Source: CAZRQL01 sp964602415
Lineage (GTDB): Bacteria; Bacteroidota; Bacteroidia; Cytophagales; Flammeovirgaceae
Assembly (NCBI GenBank): GCA_964602415.1
Contig: CAZRQL010000003.1
Location: 62,001 to 126,000, forward strand
Length of the DNA stretch: 64,000 nt
Reading direction: 5' to 3'
Below, in pieces: positions 47,875 to 57,261 of the stretch. Both the position numbers and the translations under genes were made by a program. The notes under the pieces are model-generated. The model was not told the DNA's origin, ran no database searches, and worked only from the letters and a program-made list of their open reading frames with translations. How positions within the stretch are numbered: the first letter of the stretch is position 1; the number at the start of each line of letters is the position of its first letter.

Positions 47875-48399
47875 CTACCAGTTGGCGTAAGTTTTGCCGA
47901 AAATATCAAATACAATTTGCTCAAAAATAACATTGACCAACTCTGCCTCAACCGTGGTTAAGTTTTGATTGGCTGCAAAGTCTTGAAAAAATGAAAATTG
48001 CTGGTTGTTAAAAGATTGGGTATCATCTACGTTGTCTGTGTAAGTGGCCTCAACCACTATGGTAAGCCTTTGGAGTTGGGCGGTTTGTTGGTCGCCACCG
48101 CCGGGGGCTACCGGGCTGAGCCTATAGGAAGCGATTTTCCCCTCCAATACCATGTTTGCGTTGTCGTCTTTTACCAGTTTGAGTGGGGTATTTCTAATAA
48201 AATAATCTCTAAGTTTTTCTGTAAAGGCGACTCCCATATTGGCAGGGCCTTCTTGGGCATCATTGAAAAAATTTTCTATCCTAATGGTTTTGTATCGGGT
48301 CGGGTCAGATAGTCCGGGCAAAAAACTCACCTTTGCCCCCACACAAGAGAGCAAATGACATAAAATAATAAGTAAACTGGTAAGGATTATCTTGTTCAT
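47875..48399 (-). CDS. lptE: LptE family lipopolysaccharide-assembly lipoprotein
   Basis: Outer-membrane lipoprotein that plugs LptD during LPS insertion. About 174 aa with signal MNKIILTSLLIILCHLLS and lipobox Cys directly after. The mature part KTIRIENFFNDAQEGPANM and the C-terminal FEQIVFDIFGKTYANW are typical of the Bacteroidota LptE group. The ATG at 48399 is better than the TTG at 48405. It follows the SpoIIE phosphatase gene with two bases between (TGA AA ATG), so translation is likely coupled. Confidence 0.82.
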   Translation of the reverse strand: MNKIILTSLLIILCHLLSCVGAKVSFLPGLSDPTRYKTIRIENFFNDAQEGPANMGVAFTEKLRDYFIRNTPLKLVKDDNANMVLEGKIASYRLSPVAPGGGDQQTAQLQRLTIVVEATYTDNVDDTQSFNNQQFSFFQDFAANQNLTTVEAELVNVIFEQIVFDIFGKTYANW

Positions 48400-48401
48400 T
48401 T

Positions 48402-50354
48402 TCAAAGTCTAAAGCCCATAACTAATACATCATCTGTCTGTTTTTCGTCTCTCTGCCAATTTGTGAAATTTTCTTTTAAAACTTCTTTTTTTTGCGAGCA
48501 GGGCAAATTGATTATTTTCACAAGAAGGTTTTTTAGCCTTTCAAAACCAAATTTCTTTTTGTCGTTTCCTCCAAATTGGCTTTGGAAACCATCTGAAAAC
48601 ATAAAGAAAGTTTTTTTCTCAATTTCGGATATTACGTATTTTTCAAATATTTTTTCTTTTCCAAATAGTTGTCCCCCAATACAATAAGGGCTTCCCCTGT
48701 ACACCGTTGCACTTATGTCTTCTTCCACGACCAGTAGGGGTCTCGCCGCTCCCGCAAACTCAAGGGTTTTGTGTTCGGTATCAATCACACAAATGGCTAT
48801 ATCCATCCCATCAAGCAAATTTTTGTTTTTATCTTGTCTTAATACTCTGGTAAACATATTGTTAAGCTCATACAAGATGAATTCTGGCGAATAAATAGAC
48901 AGCCTGTCCACTATCTCATTCAAAATAGCCGAGCCCAGCATACTGAGCAACCCTCCCGGAACTCCGTGTCCTGTGCAGTCCGCACAAGCCACAAATATTT
49001 TGTTTAGGTGAGTCGAATACCAAAAAAAATCGCCGCTGATTAAGTCTTTGGCTTGAAGGAAAACAAAAAACTCACTCAGATGCAAACTAATATCCCGCTC
49101 ATTTGGTATAATGGCCATCTGTATCCTCTGGGCATAGTTTAGGCTGTCGGTAAGTCTTTTATGATTTTCTCTGAGTTCTTGTTCCAGCTTGAGTTTGTAG
49201 GTAATATCTTGTGCAGCAAGTATATAGCCCAGAAAAATTTCGTTTTCATCCACAACCTGGCTCAAACTCACACTCACTTTGATAGGCTCGCCAAACTTGG
49301 GTAAAAATGTCCATTCTAACTGTTTGAAAAGGGCAGCTATCTCAGGGTCTTTCATGCACTCTTCTATGGATATAAGATATTTTCCCGTGGAAGAGGTTAT
49401 TTTGGTCATTATGTCCACCATCTCTGACTCCACCAAAAAGGGCAAAGGCGGACGTTTGTCCACCAACTCTTCTCGACTGTACTTGAGCCAGTTTAAGGCA
49501 GTGTCATTGATGGCCGCTATTCGACCTCTTTTAGAAAAGACGATTAAGGCCAAACCGGTATTGTTAAAAAGGGCTTCTTGGCGGGCTGTCAGCTTGTCGG
49601 CTTGTTGTTTTGCAATGGCCAAAGCCTCAAATCCTGCCGATATTTCCTCTGTCATTTGGTGGAGTTCTTCGTTGGCTTGTGCGAGTTTGAGGCTGGTTTC
49701 TTGCAGTTGTATTTCCCGTTCTCTTTTTTCGGTAATATCGCTCTCAACCGACACATACTTTTTTATGACACCATTTTCATCAAAAACAGGACTAATTTGT
49801 AATTCTACCCAATAGGTGGATCCGTCTTTGCGGTAGTTTAAAATAGTCTCTCTAAAAGGTTTATTTTCTCTCAGTTGTCTTGATATATTCTTTTGAGTTT
49901 CAAGAGAGGTCAGCGGGCCTTGTAAAAAATAGCCGGGTTTTTTGCCAATACATTCGGCAAGCGTGTAATAAGTCAAATTGGTAAACCCATCGTTTATCCA
50001 TTCTATTCTCCCTTTTGCATCGGTGATAACCACGGCATTGGTGGTATAGCGAGCCACCAAGGACAAATTTTCAAAGTCATTATTTTGAGTTGTGTTTAGT
50101 GAAAAAAAGAAGATAATTTGGTTTTGATCGTTATCAAATACCTCGCGTTCGAGTCTCCCTTCTTGTTTGGAGGCAAATGGGACGAAGACTTTGTTGTATC
50201 GCTGAAAAATTAGTTCCATCGGAAATCCGATAAGTCCTTCTTCGGATTTGCCTGTCCAAGCACAAAAAGCCTCGTTTACAGAAATAATGAGTTGGTTTTC
50301 GTCTGTTATGCATGCCGGAGAAGGATTTAAGAGGAAATACTTTTCAGATTGCAT
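48402..50354 (-). CDS. PAS-containing SpoIIE/PP2C-type serine phosphatase
   Basis: A 650-aa cytosolic regulator. An N-terminal PAS-like segment (~8-90), a second PAS (~95-220) and a third (~255-395) with a coiled coil between, and a SpoIIE phosphatase domain (~400-650). The phosphatase has AKDLISGDFFWY, CADCTGHGVPGGLLSMLG (metal-binding Asp-Gly-type motif), FAGAARPLLVV, FFMFSDGFQSQFGG and QTDDVLVMGF. PAS 2 resembles LOV in GKKPGYFLQGP, but the photoactive Cys is absent. Such proteins dephosphorylate anti-anti-sigma type partners; none is in the window. It is coupled to lptE downstream. Confidence 0.85.
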   Translation of the reverse strand: MQSEKYFLLNPSPACITDENQLIISVNEAFCAWTGKSEEGLIGFPMELIFQRYNKVFVPFASKQEGRLEREVFDNDQNQIIFFFSLNTTQNNDFENLSLVARYTTNAVVITDAKGRIEWINDGFTNLTYYTLAECIGKKPGYFLQGPLTSLETQKNISRQLRENKPFRETILNYRKDGSTYWVELQISPVFDENGVIKKYVSVESDITEKREREIQLQETSLKLAQANEELHQMTEEISAGFEALAIAKQQADKLTARQEALFNNTGLALIVFSKRGRIAAINDTALNWLKYSREELVDKRPPLPFLVESEMVDIMTKITSSTGKYLISIEECMKDPEIAALFKQLEWTFLPKFGEPIKVSVSLSQVVDENEIFLGYILAAQDITYKLKLEQELRENHKRLTDSLNYAQRIQMAIIPNERDISLHLSEFFVFLQAKDLISGDFFWYSTHLNKIFVACADCTGHGVPGGLLSMLGSAILNEIVDRLSIYSPEFILYELNNMFTRVLRQDKNKNLLDGMDIAICVIDTEHKTLEFAGAARPLLVVEEDISATVYRGSPYCIGGQLFGKEKIFEKYVISEIEKKTFFMFSDGFQSQFGGNDKKKFGFERLKNLLVKIINLPCSQKKEVLKENFTNWQRDEKQTDDVLVMGFRL

Positions 50355-50368
50355 TTGTTAAATTTGCA

Positions 50369-50376
50369 CAAAATTA
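50369..50376 (-). promoter_or_regulatory. Putative -7 box of the PAS-SpoIIE/lptE operon
   Basis: TAATTTTG on the minus strand, 14 bases before the ATG at 50354. No TTTG at a normal -33 distance. Confidence 0.4.
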
Positions 50377-50415
50377 ATATAAAAAAAGTAACCCGCGTTT
50401 GCAAAAATTAAGATT

Positions 50416-51057
50416 TTATCCCCTTACAAAGCCCTTCATTTGCTTTTCATGCCCTACTGTGGTGGTTTGTCCATGTCCCGAGTATATCTTGGTTTGAGTG
50501 GGCAGAGAGTACATTGTTTCGGTAATTGATTTTTTTAGCGTTTCCCAGTCTCCGCCGGGTAAGTCCGTCCTTCCCACACTTTCCCAAAACAAAACATCTC
50601 CCGAAATACAAAATTCTTGTTCGGGGCTGTAAAAAGCCAAGTGTCCGGGCGAGTGTCCCGGCACAAACAAGAGGCGCAAAGCACTATCGCCAAACCTAAT
50701 TTCCTCAAAATCATCCAAAAACTCATCTATCTCGCATCCTCCAAAACCCGAAATCCCAAGGTATTGAGCAAAAACATGCGCATTGCTGGTGTTGAACTGT
50801 TCAAAGCTGTGCGCATAGAGTTTGATGCCGAATTTTTGCTTGAAAAAGTCCACTCCAAAAATATGGTCTATATGGCAGTGGGTATTGTAAATGCCCACAA
50901 GTTCAATTTCCTTTTGCTGCAAAAAATTCAACACGGCTTGTTTTTCACTGTATTGGTAACAGCCCGGGTCCACAACGATACCCTGCCCGGATTGGTCGTA
51001 GAGAATGTATGTGTTTTCAAAAAAATTGTTGAAAGTAAAAACTTCTATTTCAATCAT
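50416..51057 (-). CDS. MBL-fold hydrolase, glyoxalase II-like
   Basis: A 213-aa Zn-dependent hydrolase. Metal ligands: YNTHCHIDHIFGV (HxHxDH), FVPGHSPGHLAFY, CISGDVLFWESVGRTDL (bridging Asp) and IYSGHGQTTTVGHEKQ. The GDVLF..S.GRTDLPGG stretch is the standard signature of small hydroxyacylglutathione-hydrolase-like proteins. Bacteroidota mostly lack glutathione, so the true substrate is another thioester or unknown. It starts 2 bp after the translocase-HEAT gene and is probably in its operon. Confidence 0.9.
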   Translation of the reverse strand: MIEIEVFTFNNFFENTYILYDQSGQGIVVDPGCYQYSEKQAVLNFLQQKEIELVGIYNTHCHIDHIFGVDFFKQKFGIKLYAHSFEQFNTSNAHVFAQYLGISGFGGCEIDEFLDDFEEIRFGDSALRLLFVPGHSPGHLAFYSPEQEFCISGDVLFWESVGRTDLPGGDWETLKKSITETMYSLPTQTKIYSGHGQTTTVGHEKQMKGFVRG

Positions 51058-51059
51058 CT

Positions 51060-54000
51060 TTATTGGATTTGTGCCACTTCAAGCCCCTTTGTTGCGAAAA
51101 ATAAGCTGTTGTTGACAATTTGTTCTGTGAGCCTGTAGCTGTCGGTCATGTTTTCAAAAAATAAACTTGAGCTGATGCGGTACAGATGGCTCGGTTCGCA
51201 AACCAACAGGTCAACTTGGCTCAAGTCGAATTTTGTATAAAATACCTCATTGATAAGTTCCCCTTTTTCAAAAGTGTAAATGGGTTTTCCATCTTCAATT
51301 GCCATAACGGAGCCTGATACCAAAATATAAATTGGCAAATTGCGGAACGTATCTTTTTTGGAAAGCCAATCTCCTTTGTCCCAAAATTCTTCTTTGATTA
51401 GGATAGCCATTTCAGCCAAGTATTCTGCGCTTATGCTTTTGGTAGCAGGGATTTGCTTCAAAAATAAAATTTTCTCAAAAATAAGGCTGCGCCGCTCGAA
51501 ATTGTAGGGTTGTAAGACGATTTCGGAGATGAGCTGTAAGGTTTTTTTTGCCCTTTCAGGAGCAATCCTTTTGCATGCCTGACGAAAATAGTCGTAGTCC
51601 TTAACGGCCATACAGTAAGCGGCACTTTGATGAAGCAACTCATTGTCCGCAAAAAACAGCGAAGCTATGGAGTTGGAGATGCCGCGCACGGACTCGTTGG
51701 ATGCCAGCGAAAAAAGAGCGGCAGACTTTGCGAATTTACCCATTTCGTTGAAATCCCTCAAAAGTATATTTTCTAAAAGTTGCTCAGAGTTGTATCTGTC
51801 CCTGTGGTAATAAGCGGTCAGTTTTTTATACTTTTCACTCCAAGGGATGTTTTCTAGCACAGGTATCAAACGCCTTTTGAGGTCTTCACTCAAGAAAATA
51901 TCGAGAAGTTCCATTGCATAGCTGATGCCGTCATCTGTGCCCGATTCAATATTTTCTTTTACCAAGGCTACCGACTTTTTGTCGTAAAGCAATGTGAGAT
52001 AGAGAAAAATATCTTCCAAATTTTGCTCGGTCTCGTCCTTCAAAGCCCAACGCACAGGCTCGTTTTCTTTTTTATCTTCCAACTCTTCAATGGCCAAAGA
52101 GTTCCACCAGTAGGTCTCTATTTTGGTTTCCAAGAAGTTGAGAATAATACCGGCAGAGGTGGTATTGGCTTTGGCCTGCCAGCTGCAGCGGCTCAAAGAA
52201 TACAGAACTTCATGGCCTACTTTCCTATCTGGATAGTTGAGTTTTTTGAGCAGAAACTCGATTGCTTTTTTTCCGCCAATAAACCCGGCTGTTCTTATGA
52301 TATCCAAGCGTGTGTTTTGCGAAGTCTCCTGAAGGTAAAATAGTTTTTCCAGAGTGGGCAGAGACATTTCCCCATAATCAATCAAAGCTGAAATGGCTTG
52401 ATTTTCAAACCCTATATCATCCAGCGCATCAGCAACCAGAGGGAGTATTTCTTCAATCTGGGCTTGTCCGCAAGATGTTAAAGCGGCTACACGAACATCA
52501 TACGAAGCATCCTTTAGCAGCAAAGGTAAAACCTTGTAGGTTTTGTCACTGTGGGCTTTTGACATGAGTTGCGCTATCAGGAGCCGGTCATCAATTGATT
52601 CAGAAAGTAACATTTCATTGATTTTTGCCCAGTCTTGTGCTAAATCAAGCGCGTAGTCAATTTTTGTAAGTACCTGTTTTATTTTGTCTAAGACGGCTTG
52701 GTTTTGTTCTCTTGAAACCTGTTTTTGAAGTGTTTCATAAGCACCAAAAAGGGTGTTGCGCTCTATTTGCTCAAGTAAGAACAATTTTACCTGAGGGTCA
52801 AATTTGTAGCGCGTGTAAGTTTCGGCTATAGTTTCCAGCAGAGCCGGGTCAATCCGCTCAATCAATTTCAACAATAAGATGGTATTTTTTACAGGCTGAT
52901 TTTCTAACTGTTTGGTCAAAAAAACCCTGATATTGAAATTGTTGCCGGCAGCACTTTGGCTTTTGACTTGATTGGACGATAAGATTTGGGTCAAAATTTT
53001 TCTGTATTGCCCATAGGTAGAATAGGTTGCAATTGCCCAGACGGCAATCACGACAAACAGAAGATGGGTAAATACCACCCAATCTACTATTCCCAAGGCA
53101 CCCAAACCAATCAGGCAAAGTCCTGAAACTAAGATTCCCATTTCTTTTACAAAACCCTCGATGAAGGTCTGCACATTGAACCTAAACTTTACGGGGATGG
53201 GCAAGAAAAATAATTTTAAAGTAGGTGATTCCAAAGAATCCCTCAAAGCGTCGGTAAAGAGTTTGCTCAAAGCGGTAAATACGAACAGAAATAAGAAAAT
53301 ATCAATTCGCATAAGTTCTTGACCAAAACTCCAATACATCAAGGTTACTATAACCGCATAGATTAGTAGAAAAAGGGGGAGTATGAGCAAAGATGCCCTC
53401 GTACCGTATAGTTCAAGAATTCTATCATTTAGAAAAACCTGAATCACAAAGCCCGTGATGACGACCAAAGCCGAAAAAAAACTCAAAAAATTTGTCAAGT
53501 CTGTTTCTTTCGGGAACTGCACTTTGGAAACATTCAAAAAATTGTAGTCAACTATGGCTGCCGTGAGCACAGAGCAAACAACAAACAGCGAAAGTAAACG
53601 AATGTATCGGCTTTTTCGTAGGCTGTACGCTCCGGTTGACTTGGGATCTAAGACCAAATCTATTTTTGGTTGCGTGCCTTCAAATGGTAGTTTGCAAAGC
53701 AGTAGCAAACAGGCAAAAGAAATACTTAGAGCAAAAGAAGATACCCAGAAGAAGTTCTCCAAGTGCTCTCCAAAAAGAACCTTGGCAAAGGGGATTGTAA
53801 AGAAAGCAACAATAGAAGACAAAGAAAGCCCCGAATCTATACCGCTTGCCAATCTTTTGAATGCCCGCAAAGAGAATATTCGACCAAAAACACCCCAAAA
53901 AATAATTAAGGTCAAGGCTAAAATGGGCTTATAAATTACAAATGAAGTGAAAATGACCCATTCAGGAGAGCTTCCATGCTGGAAATAAGAAACCAACGTC

Positions 54001-54296
54001 AATACCCATATCATAGCCAAACAAACCAACATTGAGATTCGGGCTACACTTTGGTAGTTGAAACTTCGCTGCAAAATGATGAACAAAAAAGAGACAAAAG
54101 CCCCAAAAATTCCTTGAAAAAAGAAAGCAATTGGGGCATCGGTTTCTGTATTGAGCCTTGAGATAAACAGCGTTTCACTGGCAACTAAGTAAGTAGCCCC
54201 AAATATGCCCAGGCTAAATCCAAAAGCACTTAACAGCAAAATGCGGTAGTATTCCTCGTCCTTGCCGTTGACTATATAGAGTAGTATGCTTCGCAT
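51060..54296 (-). CDS. Nucleotide-translocase-like membrane protein fused to HEAT repeats and a cyclic-nucleotide-binding-like domain
   Basis: 1078 aa. Residues ~15-435 contain about 11-12 hydrophobic helices in an MFS/ATP-ADP-carrier-like arrangement (GFSLGIFGATYLVASETLF, WGVFGRIFSLRAFKRLASG, DALRDSLESPTLKLFFLPIP). Residues ~470-900 form helical HEAT-like repeats (LLKDASYDVRVAALTSCG, LLKKLNYPDRKVGHEVLYSL). Residues ~935-1060 resemble a CNB beta roll (LPIYILVSGSVMAIEDGK, FEKGELINEVF). The same three-part build is known from predicted proteins of chlamydia-like and Bacteroidota bacteria; transport activity is not demonstrated. No obvious promoter consensus upstream. Confidence 0.8.
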   Translation of the reverse strand: MRSILLYIVNGKDEEYYRILLLSAFGFSLGIFGATYLVASETLFISRLNTETDAPIAFFFQGIFGAFVSFLFIILQRSFNYQSVARISMLVCLAMIWVLTLVSYFQHGSSPEWVIFTSFVIYKPILALTLIIFWGVFGRIFSLRAFKRLASGIDSGLSLSSIVAFFTIPFAKVLFGEHLENFFWVSSFALSISFACLLLLCKLPFEGTQPKIDLVLDPKSTGAYSLRKSRYIRLLSLFVVCSVLTAAIVDYNFLNVSKVQFPKETDLTNFLSFFSALVVITGFVIQVFLNDRILELYGTRASLLILPLFLLIYAVIVTLMYWSFGQELMRIDIFLFLFVFTALSKLFTDALRDSLESPTLKLFFLPIPVKFRFNVQTFIEGFVKEMGILVSGLCLIGLGALGIVDWVVFTHLLFVVIAVWAIATYSTYGQYRKILTQILSSNQVKSQSAAGNNFNIRVFLTKQLENQPVKNTILLLKLIERIDPALLETIAETYTRYKFDPQVKLFLLEQIERNTLFGAYETLQKQVSREQNQAVLDKIKQVLTKIDYALDLAQDWAKINEMLLSESIDDRLLIAQLMSKAHSDKTYKVLPLLLKDASYDVRVAALTSCGQAQIEEILPLVADALDDIGFENQAISALIDYGEMSLPTLEKLFYLQETSQNTRLDIIRTAGFIGGKKAIEFLLKKLNYPDRKVGHEVLYSLSRCSWQAKANTTSAGIILNFLETKIETYWWNSLAIEELEDKKENEPVRWALKDETEQNLEDIFLYLTLLYDKKSVALVKENIESGTDDGISYAMELLDIFLSEDLKRRLIPVLENIPWSEKYKKLTAYYHRDRYNSEQLLENILLRDFNEMGKFAKSAALFSLASNESVRGISNSIASLFFADNELLHQSAAYCMAVKDYDYFRQACKRIAPERAKKTLQLISEIVLQPYNFERRSLIFEKILFLKQIPATKSISAEYLAEMAILIKEEFWDKGDWLSKKDTFRNLPIYILVSGSVMAIEDGKPIYTFEKGELINEVFYTKFDLSQVDLLVCEPSHLYRISSSLFFENMTDSYRLTEQIVNNSLFFATKGLEVAQIQ

Positions 54297-54375
54297 TTTA
54301 TGAGGGTCATGCCTAATTTGAGACTAAAAAAGTAATGAGAAACTTTGTAAGACTGCAATCGGTGCAGCCCCAAAA

Positions 54376-57114
54376 TTAGCGTTCAAAAGCGGCACTGATG
54401 ATGCGCTCCTGCTCTCTTATGTGGGTTTTTGACGAACCCGTGGCAGGCGAAGCAGCGGGTTTTCTTGCGACAAGTTCCAGGTCTTTGCGCTCGTAATAGG
54501 TGCGCAAAATAAATGTCCAGTAGCCCATATTGACCGGCTCTTCTTGCACCCAGATTAGTTTCTTTCTCTTTTTGTAACGGCTTAGAATAGCTTCTATTTG
54601 GTTTTCGGGGAAAGGATGAATCTGCTCGATGCGTACAATGGCCACATCATCGCGGTTGTTTTTGTTTTTGTAGTCAAGCAACTCATAGTAAATTTTACCG
54701 GTGCAAAGAATCACTTTTTCAACTTTCGATGCAACTGCTTCTTTGTCATCATACACTTCTTTGAAGCCCTCTTGCGTAAATTCTTCAATAGGCGAGAAAT
54801 TCAAGCGCAGCAGTGATTTGGGGGTCATCACAATAGCGGGTTTGCGGAAAGGCCACTTGACTTGGCGGCGCAAAAAGTGGAAGAAGTTGGCCGCCGTAGT
54901 CATATTGGCCACAATCATATTGTTTTCGGCACAAAGTTGCAAGAATCGCTCAGGGCGGGCGTTGGAGTGCTCAGGGCCTTGTCCTTCGTAGCCATGCGGC
55001 AACAGCAGCACCAGCCCGTTCATAACTTGCCATTTGGATTCGCAACTTGAAATAAACTGATCTATCATGATTTGCGCCCCGTTGGCAAAATCCCCAAATT
55101 GGGCTTCCCAAATGGTGAGCGCATTGGGATTGGCCAGTGCATAGCCAAATTCATAGCCCATCACGGCGTATTCAGACAGCAAAGAGTTGTAAATATGCAG
55201 ATGCCCATTCTCACCTCCATTCAAATAATTGAGTGAATTGTGCTTTTGGTTGTTTTCATAATCCGTCAAAATAGCGTGTCGGTGCGAAAAAGTACCGCGC
55301 TCCACGTCTTGCCCCGTAAAACGCACGCTGTGGCCTTCGCGCATAAGTGTGCCGTAAGCCAGCAACTCGCCCATAGCCCAGTTGATTTGCCTTTTGTTGA
55401 AAAACATATCTTCTCTGTCCGACAATAGCCTTTCGATTTGTTTGATGGCTCTAAATCCCTCCGGTACACGTAGCAGGGCTTTGGCCACAGCCTCAAGTTC
55501 TTGGTAGCTCACAGCCGTATCGGGCGAATGCTCAAAATCTTCAGGTTTGGCACGGCGCAACTGACTCCAGTCCCTGTAAAGAGGCGGCAAGGTAAACTCC
55601 AAGGGTTTTTCTTTGACCTCCCCCAAACGGCTATCAAGCATGGAGCGAAATTCTGTATCAAGTTTTTGGGCAAAATCTTCATCTAAAGTCCCTTCTGAGC
55701 GGAGTTTATTGATATACACTTCGCGCGGGTTGGGGTGCTTTTCAATAGCTTTGTACAACAAAGGCTGGGTAAAGCGAGGCTCATCGCTTTCGTTGTGTCC
55801 GTGTTTGCGGTAGCAGACAATATCTACAAATACATCTTTTCCAAATTTTTGCCTGTACTCAGCGGCCAATTGAATGGCAAAAACCACGGCTTCCGCGTCG
55901 TCTCCGTTTACGTGGATTTGGGGCGATTCGATGATGCGAGCCAAATCGGTACAATACGTACTCGAACGCCCGTCTAAAAAGTCGGTTGTAAAACCAACTT
56001 GGTTGTTGATAACGATATGGACAGTTCCTCCTACGTTGTAGCCGCGCAAACCAGACATCTGAACGCACTCATACACAACGCCTTGCCCTGCAACCGCCGC
56101 ATCTCCGTGTATCAGCACAGATAGACATTTTTTTGCATCTCCTTGGCAATAAGAGTCCACCAAAGCACGGGTGTAGCCCATTACGACCGGATTGACTGCT
56201 TCCAAATGAGAAGGATTGGGGGACAAATAAAGGGTAACCTCTTTGCCCGAAGCGGTTCTGACTTGGGAGGTGTAGCCCATGTGGTATTTGACATCTCCCG
56301 AACCTTGGGTTTCGTCGGGTTGTCCATAGCCTTGGAACTCAGTGAAAACCTGCTCATAATTTTTGCCCATGATGTTGGTCAAAACATTGAGTCGGCCTCT
56401 GTGCGCCATTCCAAATACGAAGTTTTCAACTCCCAAATCGGCACTATACTGAACCAATCTGTCCAGAGCGGCTACCGTTGCCTCGCCCCCTTCAAGCGAA
56501 AAACGCTTTTGTCCCACAAAGCGGGTATGCAAAAAGTTTTCAAATACCACCGCTTCGCTGATTTTGCGAAGAATTTGTTTTTTTTCTTCGGCAGAATAGC
56601 GCAGCGAAGCGTACTCAACTTCCATTTTGTGTTTGAACCAAGCCTGTACCTCAGGGTCTCTTATGGACATGTATTCAATGCCAATCGGTCCTAAGTATAT
56701 GGCTTTCAATCGGTCTAATATCTGGCGGAGTGTGGCTGTCCCTATACCCAACACATTGCCTGCTTCAAAGGCTGTATCCAAGTCTGCCTCTGAAAGGCCA
56801 AAAACCTCCAAGCCCAGCATCGCCTTGCGGTCTAACCGCTTACGCACGGGATTGGTGTTGGCTTCCAAATGACCGCGAGAGCGATACATATCAATCAAAG
56901 TCCTGACTTTCAGTTCTTTATTTATTTTTTCGGTACTTACGGCATCTGCCAAAGTGGCACCTTCTGAGCCATAGCGAGCCAACGAGAAATCAAAACCCTC
57001 GAAGAAGGTTCGCCAAGAAGGCTCTACCGAGTTGGGGTCGTTTTTGTAGTTTTGGTAGAGTTCGTCCACGTAAGCACCTGTTTGGGCATTGGATATGTAG
57101 GAGAATTTGTCCAT
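54376..57114 (-). CDS. sucA: 2-oxoglutarate dehydrogenase E1 component
   Basis: Thiamine-diphosphate decarboxylase of the 2-oxoglutarate dehydrogenase complex (TCA cycle). ~912 aa. N-terminal E2-binding segment SYISNAQTGAYVDELYQNYK. ThDP domain: FGMAHRGRLNVLTNIMGK, SPNPSHLEAVNPVVMG, LIHGDAAVAGQGVVYE (GDA...N motif with INNQVGFTT). Pyrimidine half: FTGQDVERGTFSHRHA and LPHGYEGQGPEHSNARPERF. The ATG at 57114 is preferred because a promoter -7 box lies between it and the upstream TTG at 57132. The E2 subunit gene (sucB) is not in the window; the next gene upstream is divergent pfkA. Confidence 0.96.
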   Translation of the reverse strand: MDKFSYISNAQTGAYVDELYQNYKNDPNSVEPSWRTFFEGFDFSLARYGSEGATLADAVSTEKINKELKVRTLIDMYRSRGHLEANTNPVRKRLDRKAMLGLEVFGLSEADLDTAFEAGNVLGIGTATLRQILDRLKAIYLGPIGIEYMSIRDPEVQAWFKHKMEVEYASLRYSAEEKKQILRKISEAVVFENFLHTRFVGQKRFSLEGGEATVAALDRLVQYSADLGVENFVFGMAHRGRLNVLTNIMGKNYEQVFTEFQGYGQPDETQGSGDVKYHMGYTSQVRTASGKEVTLYLSPNPSHLEAVNPVVMGYTRALVDSYCQGDAKKCLSVLIHGDAAVAGQGVVYECVQMSGLRGYNVGGTVHIVINNQVGFTTDFLDGRSSTYCTDLARIIESPQIHVNGDDAEAVVFAIQLAAEYRQKFGKDVFVDIVCYRKHGHNESDEPRFTQPLLYKAIEKHPNPREVYINKLRSEGTLDEDFAQKLDTEFRSMLDSRLGEVKEKPLEFTLPPLYRDWSQLRRAKPEDFEHSPDTAVSYQELEAVAKALLRVPEGFRAIKQIERLLSDREDMFFNKRQINWAMGELLAYGTLMREGHSVRFTGQDVERGTFSHRHAILTDYENNQKHNSLNYLNGGENGHLHIYNSLLSEYAVMGYEFGYALANPNALTIWEAQFGDFANGAQIMIDQFISSCESKWQVMNGLVLLLPHGYEGQGPEHSNARPERFLQLCAENNMIVANMTTAANFFHFLRRQVKWPFRKPAIVMTPKSLLRLNFSPIEEFTQEGFKEVYDDKEAVASKVEKVILCTGKIYYELLDYKNKNNRDDVAIVRIEQIHPFPENQIEAILSRYKKRKKLIWVQEEPVNMGYWTFILRTYYERKDLELVARKPAASPATGSSKTHIREQERIISAAFER

Positions 57115-57129
57115 ACAAAAGTCTTTTGG

Positions 57130-57161
57130 CAAAAATAACTAAAGTTTACAGACTCATCAAA
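57130..57161 (-). promoter_or_regulatory. Putative promoter of sucA
   Basis: TTTG (57161-57158), a 20-base spacer and TATTTTTG (57137-57130) on the minus strand fit the Bacteroidota consensus well. It ends 15 bases before the ATG at 57114, which decides the start of sucA. Confidence 0.55.
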
Positions 57162-57261
57162 ATCGGGAAAAATTTACAACTCAATAACCAAGGATGCTTT
57201 CGGGGTCTTTATTTTTTTTATTTGGGGCATAAAAATTTTCAATATTTTGCAAAAAAATACA

